Below, one piece after another: positions 1-7,713 of a stretch of 25,208 bases of DNA (the stretch's first letter is position 1; each line of letters begins with the position of its first letter). This stretch comes from Candidatus Helarchaeota archaeon (GTDB lineage: Archaea > Asgardarchaeota > Lokiarchaeia > Helarchaeales > JABXJV01). The stretch is from the NCBI GenBank assembly GCA_013375355.1, contig JABXJV010000529.1:1-25208 (forward strand). The letters are read 5' to 3'. A program made the translations under genes and the position numbers. The notes under the pieces are model-generated. The model saw nothing but the letters and a program-made list of their open reading frames with translations. It did not search any database and was not told the DNA's origin.

Positions 1-1243
1 CCGATCTACCGTAGGTCCCGTTCTGATTTATAGTGTCATTTCCCGACATCCACGTCCACAATCCACTCGAAATGTTGAACATCCAAAGGTCATTAAGATT
101 GCCATAGCTAATACTGTCATATCCAGCACCCCCGAAAAGCCATAGATTGTTATCATAATCCGTCCAGGAGATGCTAAAATACCTTGCTCCGGGAATATTT
201 CCCGCAGCGGGCAGCCCCTGCGTGCCGTAGGTTCCTCTCTGATATGTTAAATTACTTCCCAACACCCACATCCACAATTCACTCGTACGATTGAACATCC
301 ACAGGTCGTTAAGAAAGCCCTCACCACCTGCACTGGCACGTCCATATCCCCCGAAGAGCCAGAGATTATCATCGGAGTCTATCCAGGAGATGCTCGAATC
401 CCTTGTTCCTGGGATGTTTCCCTCAGCAGGCACGCCTTTCATGCCGTAGATCCCTACCTTATTTGTTGTGTTATTTCCCGACATCCATGACCACATTTCT
501 TGGATGGTAACCATTACGGAATCAGGGAAACCGAATTGATCATTATTGTCATAAAATTCGATAGTGTAGTTATATACCTCTCCAAGACTAATGCCAGTGC
601 GGTTAATCAGTACTGCTAAATTAGTATTATTAGTCCAATCAGTCCAGTCTTGCCAGACGTAGTAATTGTCGTTAGAATCGTTCGCCCAGACTCTATATTT
701 CCCAGGACCTAAATCATCATATAATGTCCAGTTGATCGTTTCTACTCCACCGGCAGCTGTTGTAATATTTTCTGGATGGTTCGAAGTCGGTGCATTATTT
801 AAAATGGTGACTATCACGGTATCGGGTGTGCCAAATTGACCATTACTATCATTAAACACAATAGTATAGTTAAATACCCCGCCAGTAGTGCGGTTAATAG
901 GTACTGCTAAATTCATATTATTAGTCCAATTAGTCCAGTCTACCCAGACATAATAATTGTCGTTAGAATCGTTCGCTAAGACCTTATGTTGCCCGGAACC
1001 AACATCATCATGTAATGTCCAGTTGATCGTTTCTACTCCACCGGCAGCTGTTGTGATATTTTCTGGATGGTTCGAAGTTGGTGCATGATCTACAGTCTTT
1101 TTTGGTGATATTGTAGATATTAATAACAATATTTGATCTATTGCTCCTTGTTGTGACATAATAATTCCAGCAGTTAAACTAACAGATACGCCAGCTCCCG
1201 CAATTATTGCAATTAAGATTATTGCTTTAATTTTTTTTTCCAT
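1..1243 (-). CDS. Exported Ig-like/Kelch-repeat protein (partial, C-terminus outside window)
   Basis: Reading from the ATG at 1243-1241, the frame is open for 414 codons to the window edge. Residues 7-30 are a hydrophobic signal or membrane anchor (IKAIILIAIIAGAGVS). Residues about 52-148 and 149-247 are two near-identical 97-residue domains that begin APTSNHPENITT and end in a beta-rich segment (PDTVIVTIL, PDSVMVTIQ), consistent with Ig/cadherin-like folds. From about residue 250 come Kelch-type repeats with the signature NIPG.R..SISW.D...NLWLFGG followed by LNDLW and W.W. Two repeats are visible and a third begins at the edge. Such proteins form extracellular beta-propellers, so a surface or adhesion role is likely; no enzymatic residues are seen. 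It is a paralogue of the broken locus at 6238-7649. Base composition is richer in G+C than the neighbouring genes. Confidence 0.85.
   Translation of the reverse strand, partial: MEKKIKAIILIAIIAGAGVSVSLTAGIIMSQQGAIDQILLLISTISPKKTVDHAPTSNHPENITTAAGGVETINWTLHDDVGSGQHKVLANDSNDNYYVWVDWTNWTNNMNLAVPINRTTGGVFNYTIVFNDSNGQFGTPDTVIVTILNNAPTSNHPENITTAAGGVETINWTLYDDLGPGKYRVWANDSNDNYYVWQDWTDWTNNTNLAVLINRTGISLGEVYNYTIEFYDNNDQFGFPDSVMVTIQEMWSWMSGNNTTNKVGIYGMKGVPAEGNIPGTRDSSISWIDSDDNLWLFGGYGRASAGGEGFLNDLWMFNRTSELWMWVLGSNLTYQRGTYGTQGLPAAGNIPGARYFSISWTDYDNNLWLFGGAGYDSISYGNLNDLWMFNISSGLWTWMSGNDTINQNGTYGRS
503..1090 (-). repeat. Tandem 291-nt repeat encoding two Ig-like domains
   Basis: The DNA segment beginning gttgatcgtttctactcc occurs at 731 and again at 1022, a period of 291 nt or 97 codons. 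The two encoded domains differ at few residues, with some length variation near the end of the second (residues 217-221). This implies a recent or homogenised in-frame duplication. Confidence 0.8.
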
Positions 1244-1556
1244 TATGATCCCGTTTTTTAATTTTATAATAAAAATAGATATAGTTAAAATGTAATATAA
1301 GTGAATTAATAAATATTTGGTTTTATAAGATATCCAGATTGTGGTTATAAGATTATTAGTTCAGAAAATATTACTTTAGACATCTTCTTTTAAATATCTA
1401 TTTTGCCTATTTTTATCCTTCATCAACTAGAATGTTTTTTCAAGTCAAAAAATTAATTTTTAAGCCTGTAATATATCTTCACCATCATCTTTATTTGCTA
1501 GCTTAATAAACTGGTAGTTCATTCCTCTGCTCTATTTTCGTAATAATTTTGCATTT
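1244..1556. other. Intergenic region upstream of the Ig/Kelch gene
   Basis: These 313 bases lie between the transporter stop (minus strand) and the Ig/Kelch start (minus strand). The region is very AT-rich with no convincing ORF. A TTATAAAA box on the minus strand near 1323-1330, about 80 nt before the ATG, could be the promoter of the Ig/Kelch gene. I see no RNA gene or clear hairpin. Confidence 0.4.
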
Positions 1557-2516
1557 CTATTCTTTTTCATTTTCTGATATATTTTTATTAATTAAATAGA
1601 GTGAAAAAATAACTATTCCTAGAGAAAATAATAAGATTAGAGTAATATCTTCTCCTAATATAACAAAGGCAAAAAATATTGCAATTATTGGTTTTAAAAG
1701 CGCTAAGGAAATACCTTTACTTACTTCAATATACCTGACTCCCATAAAAAATAGATAATAACTCACTCCTGATGAAACTACTCCTAGAATTAATACTAAA
1801 ATCCAAGTGTTTAAGTCATAATGGAAAATAGCTTCAAAATCAGGAGTAAATATTAATAGAAAGAGCATTGCGATACTAGTTACTATAAAAGAAAGAGCAG
1901 TGAATTTCAAATCATAGTTGGATGTTTCTTTATTTTCTTCACATTTATTTTGAATTTTTTTTCCTAATACAGCATACAAGGACCAAAAAAATGAGGCAAT
2001 AAGCGCTAAAATACTACCCAATAAATGCGAATAATTTTTAAAAAATTGTTCAATATTAAAAAATTCAGTCGGTTGAAAACTCAACATTAAAATAGCAATT
2101 CCAAATATCCCAATACCCATTCCTATGAACTTCAATTTTAAGTTTGTTCTCTCATTTAATAGAATTATGGAATAAAGTGCAGTCCAAATCGGATATGTTG
2201 TAAAAATTAAAGATCCAGTATTGGCAAAGGTCTTACTTATCCCAATAAAAAATAAAACATGAGAAATACCTAAACCTAAAACGCTTGCTAACAAAATCAA
2301 GACTGGATTTTTCATTATATCTTTAATACCTGAAAAATCTTTTTTTATGCCTAAAACAGAAAATAAGAATAAGCTACCAATAAAAAACCGTAAAAAAGGG
2401 TAAGCAAAAGGTCCTACTGAATTTTGAAGCAGCTTGATTAAAATTTCCCCAAAAGACCATATAAAAACAGCAAAAAATACTAATATATAGCCTTTAGATT
2501 CAACACTAATTACCAT
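1557..2516 (-). CDS. EamA/DMT-superfamily transporter
   Basis: A 319-residue integral membrane protein with about ten hydrophobic segments arranged as two homologous halves (about residues 10-145 and 165-310), the usual size and layout for EamA (drug/metabolite transporter) proteins. Typical features are the early WSFGEILIK, the SLIFTTYPIWTALYSIILLNE segment ending the first half, and the equivalent SLALLKPIIAIFFAFVILGED in the second half. The family exports or imports small metabolites, sugars or amino acids across the cytoplasmic membrane; the substrate cannot be read from sequence. It stands alone, divergent from the gene at 2713 across about 200 nt. Confidence 0.9.
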   Translation of the reverse strand: MVISVESKGYILVFFAVFIWSFGEILIKLLQNSVGPFAYPFLRFFIGSLFLFSVLGIKKDFSGIKDIMKNPVLILLASVLGLGISHVLFFIGISKTFANTGSLIFTTYPIWTALYSIILLNERTNLKLKFIGMGIGIFGIAILMLSFQPTEFFNIEQFFKNYSHLLGSILALIASFFWSLYAVLGKKIQNKCEENKETSNYDLKFTALSFIVTSIAMLFLLIFTPDFEAIFHYDLNTWILVLILGVVSSGVSYYLFFMGVRYIEVSKGISLALLKPIIAIFFAFVILGEDITLILLFSLGIVIFSLYLINKNISENEKE

Positions 2517-2658
2517 ATTTAATCATTGATAAAAAAGTTTTAACTCATAATACAATATTCTTTACGTCACGAATGCCTCTCGTTTTAAAAAAATTTTGAT
2601 TTTATGAAATGTAAAAATGAAGTAAATATAATTTAAAATTAAAATAAAGGTAGCTAAT

Positions 2659-2668
2659 TTTATATATG
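2659..2668 (+). promoter_or_regulatory. Candidate TATA box for the winged-helix/protease pair
   Basis: The sequence tttatatatg lies about 45 nt before the ATG at 2713, an acceptable distance for an archaeal TATA box. The surrounding region is so AT-rich that chance occurrence is possible. Confidence 0.35.
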
Positions 2669-2712
2669 TTAATTTATGTATATTATATGATTAATGTTAA
2701 ATAATTTTAATA

Positions 2713-3135
2713 ATGATTAAAATGAGTCAAGTTTACCAATTTAGAAATAATCCTTTTACTTTTCAACAATTTATACAAAGAACCAACTATAAGAAAAGTT
2801 ATGGGCGCAATTTAATCAATAAGCTCTCAAAAATGCGGATATTAGAAGTTCTACCAAATGATATGGATAAAAGGACCCGTCTTTACAAATTAAATTGGAA
2901 GAAAATCATAGAATTTATGATTCAGAGAGAAATTGAGAAAGATATCATCCTTAATAATTTAAATTTGGAAAAATATTTACATGAATATGTTGCAATTAAA
3001 AATTTTGAGGTTGTGGATCATGATATTGATTTGATCCAATTAACACAGCGAATTTTTAAAAATGGAGATGATCCGGAAATCTTCATTACAAATATTGGTG
3101 AACCAAAAAAAGGGATTACCTATGAATTCGGCTAA
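2713..3135 (+). CDS. Small winged-helix DNA-binding-like protein
   Basis: This 140-residue protein has a winged-helix look in its first 70 residues: FTFQQFIQRTNYKKSYGRNL would be the helix-turn-helix, and a two-stranded wing follows around ILEVLPN..KRTRLYKLN. The rest (about 70-140) is charged and mixed helical, with no motif I know. Its last 14 nt overlap the start of the DTGF aspartic-protease gene, so the two are translationally coupled. Overlapping small gene pairs of regulator plus second protein resemble toxin-antitoxin or autoregulated modules, but neither member matches a named toxin. The alternative start at ATG 2722 would remove only three residues. Confidence 0.65.
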   Translation: MIKMSQVYQFRNNPFTFQQFIQRTNYKKSYGRNLINKLSKMRILEVLPNDMDKRTRLYKLNWKKIIEFMIQREIEKDIILNNLNLEKYLHEYVAIKNFEVVDHDIDLIQLTQRIFKNGDDPEIFITNIGEPKKGITYEFG

Positions 3136-3514
3136 GATATGTTGGGATTTTGGACTTAAGGAAGACCCACCTTATCCAGAGATTGAGCTTCAAATTTCTT
3201 CTATTGATAATGAAAATTATTTCTCAAGTTTTTTTAAAGTTGATACAGGGTTTTCTGGAACATTAGGATTAACTCCTGAAATTGTTAGTGCAATAAAATT
3301 AGAACCTAGAGGTTTAATGACTGTTCAGACGGCAATTGGAGTGAGTGAAGTTCCTTATTTTCCGTTAAAAATAAAGTGTGATCATATAGGCTTAAAAGAC
3401 TCTTTACTTTTTGCCATTTCCACACCTAGGGCTATATGTGGTAGAACTTTATTAATGAATAGGAAATGGTTGCTTGATTTTAAGAATTCGAAATTCTGCT
3501 ATTGCAAGGAATGA
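3122..3514 (+). CDS. Retropepsin-like clan AA aspartic protease (DTGF type)
   Basis: A 130-residue protein with the catalytic signature VDTGFSG at residues 40-46 (Asp41), preceded by alternating hydrophobic strands (EIELQISS, FSSFFKV). Near the C-terminus, AICGRTLLMNRKWLLDF matches the second retropepsin hydrophobic-hydrophobic-Gly element and flanking helix. Length and motif fit the archaeal/bacterial AF_0612 family of clan AA proteases, which act as homodimers, each subunit giving one Asp. I chose ATG 3122 because the longer frame from 3062 adds residues out of keeping with the family and overlaps the upstream gene by 74 nt. It probably works with the overlapping winged-helix protein. The physiological substrate is unknown. 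Confidence 0.8.
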   Translation: MNSAKICWDFGLKEDPPYPEIELQISSIDNENYFSSFFKVDTGFSGTLGLTPEIVSAIKLEPRGLMTVQTAIGVSEVPYFPLKIKCDHIGLKDSLLFAISTPRAICGRTLLMNRKWLLDFKNSKFCYCKE

Positions 3515-3633
3515 AAATTGAATATATAATAGTGGGGATTGACATAAAAAAAGAAAAAATAAGAATATTTTTATTTCCCACTTTCTTTTTTAGAAGATAA
3601 TTTCTCTAATTTTCTGAACATTTTCTATTGTAT

Positions 3634-4767
3634 TCAATATTGGTTAAAATGAGTTTCTAATTCGTTCCAATCTTTAAATGCAATAAAATCAATATCTTGG
3701 ATTCTATAATATTGCTCAAGACGAGAATCAATGATATTTATAGCTTGTTCTATTTGTTGAAAATCTCCCTTTGAAATGCCTATCATTAGGTCGGGAAATT
3801 TCAATTGATTATAATATGATTTTATTTCCTTAAACGAATTAAAATTGTATGCATCAATAGCAATTTTTTTTTCAAATATAGCAATTTGTTCAGCAATAAC
3901 AATTTGAAGTTCAGTAGCAGCATAGCTTGCTGTTAGAATGTCTTTTTCCTGACACGCTGAGCGAACTTTATTTATATAAGATTTAATACCGATATAGTTA
4001 TTCCAAAAGGTGTTTTTTCGGTTAATAACCGAGATATTTATTTTCTTTTGTTTTTCAAGAATTAATCTGCGGATATCAGAAATCAATTTTCTCATTATAG
4101 ACATCATTTCGTCAAAATTTGATGACTTGCTGAGAGTTTCGACATTATTCGAATAGTTTTCGGGTAAGATTGGAAGTTTAAACACTTCTTGCAAATTTTT
4201 TCCCCAATTTTTCATAAAAAAAGTATTATTTATAAGTGAAAGACATGCTACTGTGTAATTTATTAGATTCCAAACTGCCCATCTTGCCGAAGTCAAATCG
4301 TCATTCTTTTTAGCAATCCATATTCGTTCAATAGTTGAATAACCCTTATTGAAGATGTTCATTATTTGTTCGATATTGTCTCTTTCTGAACGTTTAATCT
4401 TTTTAGATAAAGAGTTAAAACGTGCCCTATCTGACTCAGATCGGGCATAAAGAATTTTATTATTATTAAACAAAGAAGCTGAAACAGCCCAAGGGTTTGT
4501 ATCCTTATTTCCTAGAGCAATTTGTTCTGCTACGTTCCAATCCATTTTCCAAAATTCGACAGTTTGCTTTTGAAAGATAAAATTCCATGGTAGATCAGTA
4601 TCAGCTTCATTATCTACAATAGCATACATATCAATATCAGAATACTCATGTTCCGTTCCTAAAGCCACAGATCCATATACAACAATAATAGCAATTTTAT
4701 CAGGAAAACGAGACGTAGCTCGTTTTGCAAGAAATTCTGCAATCTCAATCATTTTTAATTTAAACAT
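3634..4767 (-). CDS. Nucleotidyltransferase-fold protein with helical C-terminal domain
   Basis: The N-terminus carries the polymerase-beta-type nucleotidyltransferase signature VYGSVALGTEHEYSDIDMYAI: GS followed by the metal-binding pair D.D (SDID). The remaining 300 or so residues are mostly helical and contain no motif I can name. They may be a HEPN-like or aminoglycoside-nucleotidyltransferase-like helical bundle. Small stand-alone transferases of this sort modify antibiotics, proteins or tRNAs, and some are MNT antitoxins. The chemistry should be NMP transfer to an unknown acceptor. The longest frame starts at TTG 4773; ATG 4767 and ATG 4752 are also possible. With a GGAG at 4771-4768, 4752 is an acceptable alternative. 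It follows the aldo/keto reductase on the same strand by under 60 nt, so co-transcription is likely. Confidence 0.75.
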   Translation of the reverse strand: MFKLKMIEIAEFLAKRATSRFPDKIAIIVVYGSVALGTEHEYSDIDMYAIVDNEADTDLPWNFIFQKQTVEFWKMDWNVAEQIALGNKDTNPWAVSASLFNNNKILYARSESDRARFNSLSKKIKRSERDNIEQIMNIFNKGYSTIERIWIAKKNDDLTSARWAVWNLINYTVACLSLINNTFFMKNWGKNLQEVFKLPILPENYSNNVETLSKSSNFDEMMSIMRKLISDIRRLILEKQKKINISVINRKNTFWNNYIGIKSYINKVRSACQEKDILTASYAATELQIVIAEQIAIFEKKIAIDAYNFNSFKEIKSYYNQLKFPDLMIGISKGDFQQIEQAINIIDSRLEQYYRIQDIDFIAFKDWNELETHFNQY

Positions 4768-4817
4768 CTCCAAAATTATAAAAAAAGATTTAAAAAATTA
4801 ATGATGATAAAAAAAAT

Positions 4818-5786
4818 TTAACTTTGTATCCCTGCTATCCATTGAAGAGAACCCATTCTAGTGGGTTCAAATTGTTTTGCAACTTTTCTTAATTCATCAA
4901 TATCATTTCTTTCAAGTTCGAAGTCAGCAGCCCCAATATTGGACATTAATTGTGTTTCATTTTTAGCTCCTGGAATCGCTATTACAGAATCGTCAGATAT
5001 TAGATAATTTAAAGATACTTGTGCTGCAGATCGGTTATATTTTTCTCCAACTTCTTTTAACTTATTAATCAAGGGCATTGCCTTCTTCAAATTACGGGGG
5101 CTAAAAAGATTGTTAATTCTTCGGACTCCCAGAGATTTCAAAGGAGTTTCGGGTGTATATTTTCCTGTTAGCAACCCTTGAGCCAGAGGAGAATAAGCTA
5201 TAATTTTTACTCCAGATTCTTTGGAATATGATAAAAGTTTTTCTTCTACTTTTAAATTGGCAAGGCTATAGCTTACTTGATTAGATACAATTTCATGTCT
5301 TGTCAGCTCTTGAACTTTCTTTAATCTCCCGATTGAAAAATTACTTACACCAATATAACGGATTTTTCCCTCGTCAACAAGCTCATCCATCGCCTTGATG
5401 GTGCGTCTTGTACTTAAAAGAGGATTAGGCCAATGAATTTGATATAGATCAATAGTTTTTATTCCTAATTTAGTTAAACTACGGTCACAGGACCTCTTTA
5501 AGCTTCGATATCCAGTATTATAAGGGGCAACTTTGGTCGCAATAAATACTTCCTCACGCTTGTTTTTTATTGCTTCACCAATAATTTTTTCCGAAATCCC
5601 ATCGCCATATAGCTCTGCTGTATCTATTAAGTTAACTCCGTTGTCAATTGCAAGGTTAACTATGTTAATCGCGGTTAGTTTATCAAACTCTTTACCATAT
5701 CCCCACCCTTTAGTCCCAAATTGCCAAGTTCCCAGACCAATAGCAGATACTTTTTCCTTATTTTTTCCTAATTCTACATATTTCAT
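4818..5786 (-). CDS. Aldo/keto reductase
   Basis: A 322-residue TIM-barrel NAD(P)H-dependent oxidoreductase. The catalytic tetrad is complete: Asp55 and Tyr60 (IDTAELYG), Lys85 (ATKV) and His118 (YQIHWPNP). The usual GVSNFS segment and the C-terminal AIPGAKNETQLMSNIGA cofactor-binding segment are present. Length is normal for the family. It reduces an aldehyde or ketone, or runs in reverse; substrate unknown. It is related to the second aldo/keto reductase at 19338-20327 but clearly diverged, so not a recent duplicate. Start ATG 5786 follows a GGCGG stretch. The nucleotidyltransferase lies immediately downstream. Confidence 0.92.
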   Translation of the reverse strand: MKYVELGKNKEKVSAIGLGTWQFGTKGWGYGKEFDKLTAINIVNLAIDNGVNLIDTAELYGDGISEKIIGEAIKNKREEVFIATKVAPYNTGYRSLKRSCDRSLTKLGIKTIDLYQIHWPNPLLSTRRTIKAMDELVDEGKIRYIGVSNFSIGRLKKVQELTRHEIVSNQVSYSLANLKVEEKLLSYSKESGVKIIAYSPLAQGLLTGKYTPETPLKSLGVRRINNLFSPRNLKKAMPLINKLKEVGEKYNRSAAQVSLNYLISDDSVIAIPGAKNETQLMSNIGAADFELERNDIDELRKVAKQFEPTRMGSLQWIAGIQS

Positions 5787-5862
5787 AATAAACCGCCAAA
5801 CTCATATGAATTAATATGAAATTTACTTATAGATCCCATAAAATGTTATAAGAAATGGGGTA

Positions 5863-6051
5863 TTAAAAAGAATCCTTTCTCGATCTATCTATCTGCAGTT
5901 GTTTTTCTATAGATTCCTTTATTTTCCTCACAACTTCTTCTAAACTGTCACCTTGAGCTGATATACCTTTATAATCGGGCACATTAGCGATATACTTCCC
6001 GTTTTTATCCTGTTCTATTAGAACGGTATGACCCAATAGTGTCTTTTTCAT
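5863..6051 (-). CDS. HicB-like small protein (orphan antitoxin-type domain)
   Basis: A 62-residue protein fitting the HicB-like fold: a strand containing VLIEQDKNGKYIANVPDYKG, then SAQGDSLEEVVRKIKESIE. This is the classic pattern of a beta strand, PD..G, a G.s.eEA-like turn and an amphipathic helix. HicB proteins normally neutralise the HicA RNase toxin. No HicA-like gene (small, double-stranded-RNA-binding-like, GSH motif) is seen on either side. The C-terminal DNA-binding extension of classical HicB is also missing. It may be a solitary regulator or the remnant of a module. Confidence 0.75.
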   Translation of the reverse strand: MKKTLLGHTVLIEQDKNGKYIANVPDYKGISAQGDSLEEVVRKIKESIEKQLQIDRSRKDSF

Positions 6052-6237
6052 AATTATTAATGGATTATTTACGCATAAAATACTTTTGAAAGTGTATTAT
6101 CACATATTATTTCTTATCGAAAGTTTAGCCTTTTTATAGTTAATATCAATTTTACCATTCCTCAATTTCCAATACTTGAATCCCTACCAATTTTCACCTA
6201 GTGTTAAAATCTAAAAAAATTAAAAAAAAGGTTTTAT

Positions 6238-7649
6238 TTAAAGGAGATTATATTTCCACAAGTCATTAAGATGGTCTGGACCACTCGCTTTGTCATACCC
6301 GAGTCCTCCGAAGAGCCAGAGGTTCCAGCTCGAGTCTATCCAGGAGACACTATTGAACCTGGCTCCCGGAATGTTGTTCGTATCAGCCACTCCCTTCGTA
6401 CCGTATATTCCCGTCGCGTTTCTAGTAATATTTCCTGACACCCAGATCCAGTTCACACCGTCATATTTCCATAGGTCATTAAGATCACTATACTATTATC
6501 TTGTCCTCCGAAGAGCCAGAAGTTCCCGCCCGAATCTATCCCGGATACACTCCCGAACCTGCCTCCTGGAACGTTGTTAGCATCAGCCACTCCCTTCGTG
6601 CCATAAGTTCCATATTGATCCACCAAAAAATTTCCTGATACCCAAGTCCAGTTCGCACCATCGTATTTCCACAAGTCATTAAGCCAACCAACACCTGTAC
6701 TGCCCCCTCCGAATCCCCCGAAGAGCCAGAAGTTCCCTCCCGAGTCTATCCCGGAGACAGCTCCCTTCCTAGATCCCGGAACGTTGTTAGCATCAGCCAC
6801 TCCCTTCGTGCCATAGGTTCCTTGATGTTCTTTCGTATTATATCCTGATTCCCATGTCCAGTTCACACTGTCGTATTTCCACAGGTCATTAAGCTCGCCT
6901 AAACTTGCATTGTCAAACCCGTATCCCCCGAAGAGCCATAGGGTATCGTTCGAGTCTATCCAGGAGACACTCTCCGCCCTGCCTCCCGGAACGTTGTTCG
7001 CATCAGGCACTCCCTTCGTGCCATAGGTTCCACTTTGATTTAGGGAATAAGATCCAGATACCCACGTCCACAATTCACTCGTAATGTCGAATTTCCACAA
7101 GTCATTAAGATAGTCTGGTCCAGTTACATTGTCATATCCATACCCCCCAAATAGCCAGAGGGTATCGTTCGAGTCTATCCAGGAGATACTCTCCGCCCTG
7201 TCTCCCGGAACGTTGTTCGCATTAGGCATTCCCTTTATGCCATAGGTTCCCAGCTGATTCTCCAAATAATTTCCTGACACCCAAATCCAGTTCACACCGT
7301 CGTATTTCCACAGGTCATTAAGAAAGCCACCACTACCATTGTTCCACCCATACCCCCCGAAGAGCCAGAGGGTATCGTTCGAGTCAATCCAAGAGATACT
7401 TCTTTCCCTTGCTCCGGGAACGTTGCTAGCATTAGCTACACCCTTCGAGCCATACACACCTCACCCGTCAATAGTATCATTTCCTGATACCCATGTCCAT
7501 CTATGTTCTTTTGGAGGGGGTTTTAATATACTGACAAGTAATATAGATATTGGATTCATTGATTCTCGTTGTTTTAAGATATAATATCCAAAACCTAGTC
7601 CGAAAGCTCCCATAACAATGACGATTAATGTAATTGCTTTTTTCTTCAT
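6238..7649 (-). pseudogene. Kelch-repeat exported protein, interrupted by TGA and a frameshift
   Basis: The locus starts at ATG 7649 with a hydrophobic anchor (KKKAITLIVIVMGAFGLGFGYY) and then goes directly into about six 67-72-residue Kelch-type repeats. Their consensus is NVPG.R..S.SWIDS...LWLFGG, LNDLWKYD, W.WVSGN and GTYGTKGV. Translation breaks twice. An in-frame TGA at 7463-7461 sits inside the first repeat unit (DTIDG-stop-GVYGSKG). A frameshift near 6484-6498 lies in the fifth repeat, where FGGQDNS must change frame to reach SDLNDLWKYD. Both flanks match repeat consensus, so one gene of about 470 codons was intact once. Alternatives are assembly errors in repetitive DNA or expression of a truncated product. 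It is a paralogue of the gene at 1-1243 but lacks the Ig-like domains. Local G+C is well above the neighbouring genes. Confidence 0.8.
6240..7470 (-). repeat. Array of about six roughly 200-nt Kelch-coding repeats
   Basis: Blocks such as ccgaagagccagag, cactcccttcgtgccata and aagtcattaag (plus-strand view) recur about every 200 nt. They code for the Kelch units. High nucleotide identity between units makes recombination, unit gain or loss, and assembly collapse plausible. Confidence 0.75.
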
Positions 7650-7713
7650 TATTATACCTTCATTTTTTTAGTTGATAATATTTTTAATTTATAGCTAAAC
7701 TTGCATAAATAAG

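Noticed and set aside
3062..3121. N-terminal extension of the aspartic-protease gene
   Set aside because: It overlaps the winged-helix gene extensively and adds residues with no family similarity; ATG 3122 fits the family length.
6290..6580. Plus-strand open frames opposite the Kelch locus and other conserved genes
   Set aside because: They are antisense shadows of the repeat-coding or enzyme-coding strand and show no independent motif.
6240..7470. CRISPR-like regular spacing of short repeated blocks
   Set aside because: The repeats are coding, about 200 nt apart, and vary by codon; they explain Kelch units and not direct repeats with spacers.
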